Assembly: GCA_943325655.2 (NCBI GenBank)
Contig: CALPQG020000206.1
Span: 1 to 5,581, forward strand
Direction: 5' to 3'
Length of the DNA stretch: 5,581 bases
Source of the DNA: Bifidobacterium breve
GTDB lineage: Bacteria > Bacteroidota > Bacteroidia > Cytophagales > UBA9547
Position numbers and translations under genes: made by a program. Every line of letters starts with the position of its first letter. The first letter of the stretch is position 1. Positions 1 through 5,581 of the stretch are shown here, piece by piece. Under the pieces are notes generated by a model that saw nothing but the letters and a program-made list of their open reading frames with translations, made no database searches and was not told where the DNA came from.

Positions 1-347
1 CCTTTTTTCAAATCATCTGCGGCTTGCAACAAAGCGATGCGTGCACAATTTCCAGCGGTATCAGTTACTTTACCCAGTTCTAAATTGTAGTCTTCTTCCC
101 AGCAGTTGAACAGGTTGATTTTTTTGTGGTGAATCTGGTCAGCACTTTTGGTATATTGAAAATGAATATCTTCAACGCCAAGTACTTTTTTGTATTTCTG
201 AAATAATTTACCTGATCCATAAATGATTGGCGTACATATTTTTAACATGCTCGGATTAGCAAATGTTTTGATAATCACTTCTGGGCCAACACCGTTAAAA
301 TCACCAAGTGTAATTCCGATAACAGGTTTTGATATTTCTTGTTCCAT
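1..347 (-). CDS. pdxA: 4-hydroxythreonine-4-phosphate dehydrogenase PdxA, N-terminal part (cut by left window edge)
   Basis: PdxA oxidises 4-phosphohydroxy-L-threonine with NAD, in the cytosol, in the DXP-dependent route to pyridoxal 5'-phosphate. Reading the minus strand from the ATG at 347-345 gives 115 residues with no stop before the window edge. The diagnostic stretch is GITLGDFNGVGPEVIIKTF at residues 11-29, which matches the family's N-terminal G-[DE]-x-x-G-[IV]-G-P-E motif. The fragment runs on to ARIALLQAADDLKKG at the edge, which in the family leads into the conserved alanine-rich central part. Full-length family members have roughly 330-350 residues, so about two thirds is missing, including the metal-binding histidines. 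The start is supported by AGAGG about 5 bases upstream of the ATG and by the N-terminal position of the motif. It lies 151 bases downstream of the aminopeptidase gene on the same strand and appears to have its own promoter (417-424). The family call rests on the N-terminal motif only. Confidence 0.9.
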   Translation of the reverse strand, partial: MEQEISKPVIGITLGDFNGVGPEVIIKTFANPSMLKICTPIIYGSGKLFQKYKKVLGVEDIHFQYTKSADQIHHKKINLFNCWEEDYNLELGKVTDTAGNCARIALLQAADDLKK

Positions 348-357
348 TGTACCTCTA
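345..357 (-). promoter_or_regulatory. Ribosome binding site and start of pdxA
   Basis: Read on the minus strand this stretch is AGAGGTACAATG: a purine-rich Shine-Dalgarno-like AGAGG placed about 5 bases before the ATG. It is the clearest ribosome binding site in the window and supports the chosen pdxA start. Confidence 0.5.
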
Positions 358-416
358 TTTTTTTCTGATCTTATTTGAAAGCCACCCCCCTAAAGGATAT
401 TGACCAATCTAAAAAA

Positions 417-424
417 CAAATATA
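417..424 (-). promoter_or_regulatory. Bacteroidota-type -7 promoter element for pdxA
   Basis: On the minus strand this octamer reads TATATTTG, an exact match to the TAnnTTTG -7 element used by the Bacteroidota primary sigma factor. It ends 69 bases before the pdxA ATG, which implies a leader of about 60 nucleotides. The expected upstream TTG (-33 element) is not clearly present; a T-rich GTTTTT lies at about the right distance. The position between two co-directional genes suggests pdxA can be transcribed independently of pepA. Confidence 0.5.
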
Positions 425-455
425 GCGATTAAGTTTAAAAACGCCTCATATTTTG

Positions 456-485
456 CATGGCCACAGTTTGAAACCTGAGGCCATG
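456..485 (-). terminator. Hairpin 13 bases downstream of the pepA stop, probable transcript 3' end
   Basis: CATGGCC at 456-462 pairs with GGCCATG at 479-485. The stem continues past one A/A mismatch with CAG/CTG, around an 8-base loop. The position immediately behind the aminopeptidase stop fits a 3'-end structure for that transcript. There is no T-run after the stem on the minus strand (GCAAAATATG follows), so it is not a classic intrinsic terminator. It may instead protect the 3' end or mark a Rho-type end. Confidence 0.4.
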
Positions 486-498
486 TTAAAACAACAGC

Positions 499-1941
499 TT
501 ATTTTTTCGCTGCCATGTAGTCAAGTACAAATTGATAAATCAACCTCACTCCCATTCCGGTAGCATTTTTGCCCCTGTAATTGTCCTCACCTTTGGTATA
601 AGCCGGGCCAGCAATGTCCACATGCATCCAGGGATAATCGGTGAAGTGTTCCAAAAATTTGGCAGCGGTTGTTGCTCCTGCAGTACCATTGCCTAAATTT
701 TTAAGATCTGCAATATCAGATTCTATTTCTTTGGCATATTCTTCCCAAAGCGGCAATTCAACCAAACGCTCATATACCTGATTACCAGCAGATTTTAACA
801 TCGATTTCGTTTCTTCAGAAGCTGTTCCTAACATTACAGATCCATATTTACCTACAGCCATGATTGCGACACCAGTCAAGGTTGCAAAGTCGAGTACCAG
901 CTCAGGTTTGTACTGTTTGGCAAAACTCAGTGCATCAGCCAAAATCACGCGACCTTCTGCGTCGGTATTTAAAATTTCTACCGTCGTGCCACTGTGCATA
1001 GTGATTACATCTCCAGGAGTGATGGCATTGCCATCGGGTCTGTTTTCAGTCGCAGGAATTAATCCGACGATATAAAATGGCAATTCATTTTTTGCAATGG
1101 CATACATCGCTCCCAACACCGCAGCACCACCAGCCATGTCGCATTTCATAATGTCCATACTGTTGGCCGTTTCTTTGAGTGAAAGTCCACCGGTATCATA
1201 AACCACTCCTTTTCCAACCAATATAATCGGTTGTTTGTTTTCGTGTTTTTTGGGTTTATAGGTCAGGATATTAAACGTCGGAGGATTGGGAGAACCGGCA
1301 TTTATGGCCAATAAACCACCCATTTTCAAACTTCTGATTTTTTGTTTGTCCAACACTTCCACCTCAAATCCGGCCGCTTTACCATACTTTTCCATTTCCG
1401 TACTAAACTGTTCGGCCGTAAGAAAAACAACAGGTTCATTGACCAAATCTCTTGTCAAATAAACTGCTTCTAATAAGTGTTGTAATTGTTTGATATCTGA
1501 TTTAGAAATGCTTTTTGAAGCCAGGTAAATGGTCTTGAAGCTATTTTCTTTCGCTGCAGTTTTATACTTCGAAAAGCTATAATTCGCCAAAAACATTCCC
1601 TCCGCAAAAGCCAAAACTTCAGCCGATGTAGCACAAGGTGAAGTCAATTCTATGGCTTCAATCTTTTCTTTGTTCAAACATTTTAGTAAATCACCGCCTT
1701 GGGTTCTGTAATATTCCAACACCTGAGAGGCATCTTTTTTTTCCGTAGCCAAAATGATGAAGGTATTGTAGGCACCATTCTGAATGCTCACCATTTTTTC
1801 ACCTGCATTAGCCAGCTTTGAAAACCTTTCAAAAGCTAGTTTATCTTTCAAAACAACTTGTGCTGAAGCAATATCTGCCACAATTACAGCCAAATGTTCT
1901 TTTCTTGAAATTGTTTCTGTTAATTTAATAGACCCCTTCAT
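499..1941 (-). CDS. pepA: Leucyl aminopeptidase, peptidase family M17
   Basis: M17 aminopeptidases are cytosolic, usually hexameric, two-metal enzymes that remove N-terminal residues from peptides during protein turnover. The protein has 480 residues, close to the usual 480-500. The N-terminal third (about 1-150) is the variable domain; the C-terminal domain carries the catalytic site. Visible motifs are VGKGVVYDTGG with Lys244 and Asp249, Lys256 in LSLK, Asp268 in MKCDMAGG, and NTDAEGR at 325-331 with Asp327, Glu329 and Arg331. These match the E. coli PepA metal ligands and catalytic Lys/Arg as I recall them, so the enzyme should be active. Relative to E. coli there is one extra residue between Lys256 and Asp268 (KETANSMD). 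No signal peptide is visible. The ATG at 1941-1939 is preferred; an in-frame TTG directly before it is less likely, and AGAAG lies 6 bases upstream of the ATG. It diverges from rsmA across 48 bases and lies upstream of pdxA on the same strand. Confidence 0.96.
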   Translation of the reverse strand: MKGSIKLTETISRKEHLAVIVADIASAQVVLKDKLAFERFSKLANAGEKMVSIQNGAYNTFIILATEKKDASQVLEYYRTQGGDLLKCLNKEKIEAIELTSPCATSAEVLAFAEGMFLANYSFSKYKTAAKENSFKTIYLASKSISKSDIKQLQHLLEAVYLTRDLVNEPVVFLTAEQFSTEMEKYGKAAGFEVEVLDKQKIRSLKMGGLLAINAGSPNPPTFNILTYKPKKHENKQPIILVGKGVVYDTGGLSLKETANSMDIMKCDMAGGAAVLGAMYAIAKNELPFYIVGLIPATENRPDGNAITPGDVITMHSGTTVEILNTDAEGRVILADALSFAKQYKPELVLDFATLTGVAIMAVGKYGSVMLGTASEETKSMLKSAGNQVYERLVELPLWEEYAKEIESDIADLKNLGNGTAGATTAAKFLEHFTDYPWMHVDIAGPAYTKGEDNYRGKNATGMGVRLIYQFVLDYMAAKK

Positions 1942-1951
1942 CAAAATCTTC

Positions 1952-1959
1952 TATTTTTG
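1952..1959 (+). promoter_or_regulatory. Bacteroidota-type -7 promoter element for rsmA-mgtE
   Basis: TATTTTTG matches TAnnTTTG exactly. It ends 30 bases before the rsmA ATG, giving a short leader of about 20-25 nucleotides. No TTG is found 19-21 bases upstream, and the upstream side already lies in the pepA start region. It is the only such match in the divergent spacer on the plus strand and would serve both rsmA and mgtE. Confidence 0.42.
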
Positions 1960-1989
1960 TAGCGCAAGATAAATCTTTAAGTCAATATA

Positions 1990-2775
1990 ATGTTACAAGT
2001 TAAAGCCAAAAAACACTTAGGTCAACATTTCCTTACCGATCAAGGAATTGCAATGGACATTGTAGGACTGTTGAGCCTGCATGGAAATTACAACAAGATC
2101 CTGGAAATAGGTCCTGGAATGGGGGTTTTAACGCAATACCTGATAAAAAATACTACCTATGAAACTTGGGCAATAGACATTGATATTGAATCTATTGTTT
2201 ATTTAAAAAAGAATTTCCCCATGCTTGAAAACAGGATCATTGATGGCGATTTCTTGCGCATGTCATCGAATGATTTATTTGGGAAAGAAAAATTTGCGAT
2301 TATAGGTAACTTCCCTTACAACATTTCTTCTGTCATCTTTTTTAAGATCTTAGAAGAAATGAGAAATGAAGTTACTGAGATTGTGTGTATGCTTCAAAAA
2401 GAAGTTGCCGAACGTTTGGCATCTCCTGCAGGAAACAAAGATTATGGCATTTTGAGTGTTTTCCTGCAAGCCTATTATGACATTGAATATTGCTTTACGG
2501 TGCAAGAACATGTATTTGCTCCTCCCCCCAAAGTAAAATCAGGAGTGATTCGTTTAAAAAGAAACGACCGCGTGACGCTTGACTGCGACGAAAAACTTTT
2601 CAAAAGAGTTGTCAAACAAGCATTCACCAACCGCAGAAAAACTTTACGAAACACTTTAAAGCCAATGAACCTTGGCCCAGAATTTACAGTCGACGCTTTT
2701 TTTGACAGAAGAGCTGAAACACTAAGTGTGGAAGAATACATTACCCTAACCAATAGCATAGCTAAAATCATTTAA
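1990..2775 (+). CDS. rsmA: 16S rRNA (adenine(1518)-N6/adenine(1519)-N6)-dimethyltransferase RsmA/KsgA
   Basis: RsmA uses S-adenosylmethionine to dimethylate two adjacent adenines in the helix 45 loop of 16S rRNA, a late quality-control step in 30S assembly; its loss gives kasugamycin resistance. The 261-residue protein has the usual family length. It begins with KKHLGQHFLTD (residues 7-17), has the SAM-binding EIGPGMG (39-45), an acidic strand (AIDIDIE), GDFLRM, the adenine-methyltransferase motif NFPYN (107-111), the APPPKVKSGVIRL segment and the C-terminal FTNRRKTLRNTLK starting at 212. All key elements are present, so it should be functional. The ATG places the basic KAKKHLGQ leader at the N-terminus as in the family. 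There is no recognisable Shine-Dalgarno sequence, only AT-rich DNA. It is followed after one base by mgtE, so the two are expected on one transcript. Confidence 0.97.
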   Translation: MLQVKAKKHLGQHFLTDQGIAMDIVGLLSLHGNYNKILEIGPGMGVLTQYLIKNTTYETWAIDIDIESIVYLKKNFPMLENRIIDGDFLRMSSNDLFGKEKFAIIGNFPYNISSVIFFKILEEMRNEVTEIVCMLQKEVAERLASPAGNKDYGILSVFLQAYYDIEYCFTVQEHVFAPPPKVKSGVIRLKRNDRVTLDCDEKLFKRVVKQAFTNRRKTLRNTLKPMNLGPEFTVDAFFDRRAETLSVEEYITLTNSIAKII

Positions 2776-2776
2776 T

Positions 2777-4135
2777 ATGTCATTTGAAATTACACATGAG
2801 TACATTGATAAAATTGAAGATGCTGTAAGAAATCAGGAGATTACTTTTATCAAGGCTACCTTTGAAGAAATGTATGCTGCAGATGCTTCGCTTGTTTTGT
2901 ATGAATTAAATACCGAACAGTGTAAATACATCATTGAGCATTTGGAAATAGATTTTTCTGCTGAAATCATCAGTTTTGTAGATGATGATACGCGCAAATT
3001 GTTCCTAAAGAATTTTAATTCAGTACAAATATCCGGATTTTTAAAATTTATAGAATCAGATGACTGTGCCGATATCTTAAACGACCTGGCTATTCAGATC
3101 CGAGAAGAAGTATTGGCTTATATTGAAAAAGACGACAAAGAAAAAGCACTCCATATCACTGACTTGTTGCGTTATGAAGAAGATGTTGCCGGTGGTTTGA
3201 TGGCAAAAGAGTTGATCAAAGCCAATATCAATTGGAGCTTAAACCAGTGTATTGAAGAGATCAGACGTCAATCTGAAAATGTGGAAATTTGCTATTCCGT
3301 ATATGTTGTAAATGATGAAGACAAATTATTAGGAAGGGTTTCTTTGAAAAAAATAGTACTTTCAAATGCACATACAACAATAAAAGACATTTACGACAAA
3401 GACATTATTGCTGTAGAATCATATTTACCCGCAGAAGATGTAGCCGAAATCATGCAAAAATATGACTTGGAGGCGGTTCCTGTTGTAAATATTCAAGGCA
3501 AATTATTGGGTCGAATCACGATTGATGACATCATGGACTTTGTGACAGAACAAACCGAACTTGACATACAAGCGATGACGGGGGTTTCTGAAAAAATTGA
3601 AGAAGACGATAGCGTATGGATGTTGTCCAGAGCTCGTTTACCTTGGTTGACAATTGGTATGGCGGGAGGATTAACCGGCGCCATGTTTATGGGTCAATAC
3701 GAAAAAGAATTGGCCATCATTCCTGCGATGGCATTTTTCATTCCTCTCATTACGGCAACAGGCGGAAATGTTGGCGTACAATCATCCGCAATAGTAGTAC
3801 AAAGCTTGGCCGGAAATGCCTTAAAATCAGACTCTATCTTTTGGAGGTTATTGAAAGTATTGGTCGTAGCCATTATCAACGGTTTAGTACTTTCACTTTT
3901 GGTTTTTGGATTTAACATGATGGTCGGAAATACACAAACCTTGGCAATCGTCGTTTCGGTTTCTCTATTTTGTGTCGTCATTCTGGCCTCCTTGTTAGGA
4001 ACTACAACGCCATTGGTGCTGGACAAAATTGGAATCAATCCGGCCTTGGCTTCCGGGCCATTTATCACTACAGCCAATGACCTGGTTGGGCTGACAGTAT
4101 ATTTTATGTTGGCCAATTTTCTGTATCAAATGTAA
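2777..4135 (+). CDS. mgtE: Magnesium transporter MgtE
   Basis: MgtE is a dimeric inner-membrane Mg2+ channel gated by cytosolic Mg2+ binding. The 452 residues match the family's typical 450. Order of parts: acidic helical N domain (about 10-130), the linker motif AGGLM (138-142), two CBS domains (about 145-205 and 208-265), a connecting helix (about 265-288), then five membrane segments (about 290-310, 313-330, 357-382, 389-413, 428-450). The pore signature GGNVGVQSS starts at 329. NPALASGPFITTANDL near the end carries Asp435, corresponding to the conserved pore aspartate that coordinates Mg2+. All hallmarks are intact. The ATG sits one base after the rsmA TAA with no Shine-Dalgarno sequence visible, which suggests translational coupling. 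The gap leaves no room for a private Mg2+ riboswitch of the kind found before some mgtE genes. No clear terminator follows; a heptamer repeat begins one base after the stop. Confidence 0.97.
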   Translation: MSFEITHEYIDKIEDAVRNQEITFIKATFEEMYAADASLVLYELNTEQCKYIIEHLEIDFSAEIISFVDDDTRKLFLKNFNSVQISGFLKFIESDDCADILNDLAIQIREEVLAYIEKDDKEKALHITDLLRYEEDVAGGLMAKELIKANINWSLNQCIEEIRRQSENVEICYSVYVVNDEDKLLGRVSLKKIVLSNAHTTIKDIYDKDIIAVESYLPAEDVAEIMQKYDLEAVPVVNIQGKLLGRITIDDIMDFVTEQTELDIQAMTGVSEKIEEDDSVWMLSRARLPWLTIGMAGGLTGAMFMGQYEKELAIIPAMAFFIPLITATGGNVGVQSSAIVVQSLAGNALKSDSIFWRLLKVLVVAIINGLVLSLLVFGFNMMVGNTQTLAIVVSVSLFCVVILASLLGTTTPLVLDKIGINPALASGPFITTANDLVGLTVYFMLANFLYQM

Positions 4136-4136
4136 A

Positions 4137-4206
4137 GAGTACTGGGTACAGGGTACAGGGTATTAGGTATTAGGTATTAGGTACAGAGTATTAGGTATAG
4201 GGTACT
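4137..4206. repeat. Ten in-phase copies of a degenerate heptamer (RRGTAYW)
   Basis: Starting one base after the mgtE stop, the sequence divides into ten consecutive 7-base units without any gap: GAGTACT, GGGTACA twice, GGGTATT, AGGTATT twice, AGGTACA, GAGTATT, AGGTATA, GGGTACT. The central GTA is invariant, and variation is limited to positions 1, 2, 6 and 7. After 4206 the phase breaks, although GGGT at 4207-4210 and TTACTGGGT at 4214-4222 look like decayed further copies. A 7-base period is not a multiple of three and contains an in-frame TAG or TAC depending on frame, so it is not coding. Units with GTAC are self-complementary at their core. The function is unknown. Confidence 0.9.
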
Positions 4207-4239
4207 GGGTTGGTTACTGGGTGATCTGTACTTTGTCTT

Positions 4240-4262
4240 GTGAGGTGTTTTTCACCTGACAC
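4240..4262 (+). other. Small hairpin downstream of mgtE
   Basis: AGGTG (4243-4247) and CACCT (4253-4257) form a perfect 5-bp stem over a T5 loop. GTG (4240-4242) and CAC (4260-4262) can extend it past a 2-base GA bulge. Only four Ts occur nearby (4269-4272), so as an mgtE terminator it is weak. It is the only stem between the heptamer array and the broken reading frame and may still mark the 3' end of the rsmA-mgtE message. Confidence 0.3.
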
Positions 4263-4268
4263 TCGTGG

Positions 4269-4293
4269 TTTTAAAATTGGCTGTTTTAAAATT
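4269..4293. repeat. Direct repeat of TTTTAAAATT, 15-base period
   Basis: TTTTAAAATT occurs at 4269-4278 and 4284-4293, each preceded by G, separated by GGCTG. The core TTTTAAAA is itself a palindrome. Short AT-rich repeats arise often by chance in DNA of this composition, so no function is proposed. Confidence 0.3.
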
Positions 4294-4388
4294 TTTACTG
4301 GTATTTTTAATTTGTCGCCACCGGTATTGATAGCTTTATTTCCTAAAAGGTACGCTTTGAATTGGCATCAGGAATTATTATTTCTTAA

Positions 4389-4620
4389 ACAAAAGTATTG
4401 ACTGCAAAGGAAGAAAAGGTGATTGTGGGTATTATTCAAAAAAAATGGTTAAAACATGTATTCGAAAACATTTTAGACACTAAACCAAGTCAGTACGAAA
4501 CACTATTGCCTGCTTATATGAAAAACAATTCACTTTTTTAGGATGCGGTTGCTCGATTGGATACGCTGCACCTTCAACAACACCAGCAACTAGTCCGGTT
4601 CCAGCAAAATAAAAATCAAA
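4389..4620 (+). pseudogene. Possible remnant of an unrecognised gene, interrupted by a TAG
   Basis: I do not recognise this protein. One plus-strand frame is open from 4389 to 4538, stopped by TAG at 4539-4541, then open again in the same frame to well past 4620. The first part reads LTAKEEKVIVGIIQKKWLKH and ends in LLPAYMKNNSLF; after the TAG it continues DAVARLDTLHLQQHQQLVRF. The composition is amphipathic, charged and glutamine-rich, like a soluble helical protein, and unlike typical translated intergenic DNA. There is no good start: TTG at 4398 and GTG at 4419 (AAGGA shortly before it) are the only candidates, so the 5' end is probably lost. From about 4630 the frame runs through the crtY terminator and antisense to crtY, so that part is not real. 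A 40-residue gene from the GTG to the TAG is the alternative reading. Confidence 0.35.
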
Positions 4621-4632
4621 ATATTACAATTC

Positions 4633-4668
4633 AAAAAGGTATCTATTTGAAAATAGACACCTTTTTTT
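4633..4668 (-). terminator. Intrinsic terminator of crtY, possibly bidirectional
   Basis: GGT-A-TCTATTT (4638-4648) pairs with AAATAGA-C-ACC (4651-4661) around a tight loop centred on 4648-4651, flanked by A5 on the left and T7 on the right. On the minus strand the one imperfect position becomes a G-U pair, giving a continuous stem followed by five U. It lies 31 bases behind the lycopene cyclase stop. On the plus strand the same position is an A/C mismatch but the U-run is longer (seven), so transcripts arriving from mgtE could also end here. Confidence 0.8.
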
Positions 4669-4699
4669 GTGACTGTAAAATAAGTTTTCAACTGTTTTA

Positions 4700-5581
4700 T
4701 CAATTAAAAATCTTATTAATTGATGCTTTGATAAAATGTAATTTTGATACAGAATTCATAATCTGGATTTCTTCAATTAAAGTTGATTCTTCATTCAAAA
4801 AAGCAAGTAAATTGGTAATCTTATTTTTTTTAAACAAATCAGTAAACACAGATTTAGCCGTAATTTCTTTTTTATCTAACACCTCCAACAACACTTTATC
4901 ATAGAACAAAAACCTTTTATTTCGCTTTGGCAAAACTAGTTTTTCTTTGTTTTTTTCTAATAATTTAATAATTGCTTGAGTGTTTTTTTGAATAAAATAA
5001 AAAGTATATCCAGTACTCGGTTTACTATTGCCGCCTGCAGTACCAATATTCAAAACTCTTTCACCATAAGGATTTATAAAATCACTTTCAACCATTGGGA
5101 TTTCTCCTTTTTCGATTTCAACAACTTTATATTTACCTATATTATCTTGTTGGGCAATGTAAGATGCTAATGCTGAATCATAAAAATCGTCATCTAATTT
5201 TTGGGCTGAAAAACCAGTATACTCAATTAAAGCTGTTTTTTCAGTAAGAGGAATTGTATAAACAAATCTACAATCATGATGTTGTTCAACATTGAAATCC
5301 ATAAAAACAGGACATTTAACATTAAAACTATCAAGCTCGGTTTCAATTATCCAACCTTTAAAATGTTGAACATAATTGATATGATTCGACTTAACATTTA
5401 AATTCCTAAACGCACTATTAAATATATAAGAAGCAGTATATGTGGTGTTTTTTGTTTTGAGTAAAGCAAAATCCTTTTCCGAATTTAAACTTATAATTTC
5501 GTCAGTAATGATTTCAAAACGAGCATCAGATTTCAATTCTGACAAACAATAGTTATAAAAATCAATCCCTCTGACCATAAG
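4700..5581 (-). CDS. crtY: Lycopene beta-cyclase, CrtY type, C-terminal part (cut by right window edge)
   Basis: Lycopene cyclase closes the ends of lycopene to beta-ionone rings, giving beta-carotene, the precursor of zeaxanthin-type yellow pigments. The visible 293 residues are open to the right edge; a methionine near the edge is internal, because the family's FAD-binding N-terminus (roughly 90-100 residues) is absent. Supporting motifs, in order: RGIDFYNY near the edge, QHFKGWIIET (about 5339-5369), FVYTIPLTEKTALIEYT (about 5218-5271), and NIGTAGGNSKPSTGYTF (about 5010-5060), which matches the conserved G-x-x-G-G-x-x-[KH]-P-[SA]-T-G-Y segment of CrtY-type cyclases. The C-terminal 90 residues are lysine-rich and less conserved. 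A terminator lies 31 bases downstream, so this is the last gene of its transcript; other carotenoid genes (such as a beta-carotene hydroxylase) would be expected to the right. Two sampled 60-base lines have 27-32% G+C, lower than a sampled pepA line (about 43%). Confidence 0.88.
   Translation of the reverse strand, partial: LMVRGIDFYNYCLSELKSDARFEIITDEIISLNSEKDFALLKTKNTTYTASYIFNSAFRNLNVKSNHINYVQHFKGWIIETELDSFNVKCPVFMDFNVEQHHDCRFVYTIPLTEKTALIEYTGFSAQKLDDDFYDSALASYIAQQDNIGKYKVVEIEKGEIPMVESDFINPYGERVLNIGTAGGNSKPSTGYTFYFIQKNTQAIIKLLEKNKEKLVLPKRNKRFLFYDKVLLEVLDKKEITAKSVFTDLFKKNKITNLLAFLNEESTLIEEIQIMNSVSKLHFIKASINKIFN

Noticed and set aside
860..1075. Plus-strand frame of 71 codons inside pepA
   Set aside because: It lies antisense to the M17 catalytic core (NTDAEGR region), where codon constraint on the other strand explains the openness.
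1956..1985. TTGACT and TACAAA with an 18-base spacer on the minus strand, resembling an E. coli sigma-70 promoter for pepA
   Set aside because: Bacteroidota promoters do not follow the -35/-10 E. coli consensus, and no TAnnTTTG match exists on this strand in the spacer, so the resemblance is probably chance.
3694..4116. Minus-strand frame of 140 codons inside mgtE
   Set aside because: It is antisense to the well-conserved MgtE membrane domain and has no family motif or upstream signals.
4136..4222. CRISPR array
   Set aside because: The units are 7 bases long and directly adjacent, with no spacers and no cas genes; this is a simple tandem repeat.
4191..4367. Minus-strand open frame of about 58 codons over the heptamer array and hairpin
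   Set aside because: It has no ATG near its start, no ribosome binding site and no recognisable motif, and its end reads through the tandem repeat; I take it as a chance frame.
4137..4699. Insertion sequence remnant in the mgtE-crtY gap
   Set aside because: I see no terminal inverted repeats, target duplications or transposase motifs.
4557..4904. Plus-strand frame of 115 codons with a TTG start
   Set aside because: Two thirds of it runs through the crtY terminator and antisense to crtY. Only the part before about 4620 looks protein-like, and it is described as a possible gene remnant.

Overview
The window looks like chromosomal DNA from a member of the Bacteroidota, most likely a pigmented flavobacterium. 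The coding sequence is AT-rich. Two upstream regions carry the Bacteroidota -7 promoter element TAnnTTTG, ribosome binding sites are weak or absent, and the protein families (flavobacterial-style PdxA, M17 aminopeptidase, RsmA, MgtE and a carotenoid lycopene cyclase) fit that group. The genus assignment is inference.

Layout, left to right. Positions 1-347 hold the N-terminal third of pdxA (vitamin B6 synthesis, minus strand, cut by the window edge). A 151-base gap follows, with a good promoter candidate for pdxA and a hairpin behind the next gene. Positions 499-1941 hold a complete cytosolic leucyl aminopeptidase (M17, minus strand). A 48-base divergent spacer separates it from the plus-strand pair rsmA (1990-2775, 16S rRNA dimethyltransferase) and mgtE (2777-4135, Mg2+ channel/transporter). 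That pair is separated by one base and is almost certainly cotranscribed. Positions 4136-4699 contain no intact gene. They hold ten in-phase copies of a degenerate heptamer starting one base after the mgtE stop, a small hairpin, a protein-like reading frame broken by a TAG, and a strong terminator hairpin. Positions 4700-5581 are the C-terminal part of a lycopene cyclase (CrtY type, minus strand), whose FAD-binding N-terminus lies beyond the right edge.

The genes are mostly housekeeping: cofactor synthesis, peptide turnover, ribosome maturation and Mg2+ homeostasis, followed by a pigment gene. RsmA acts on the small ribosomal subunit and MgtE supplies Mg2+, which ribosomes need, so the coupling is reasonable, though a shared regulatory logic is not shown by the sequence. 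I found no convincing new multi-gene system. The most unusual region is the 564-base gap between mgtE and crtY.
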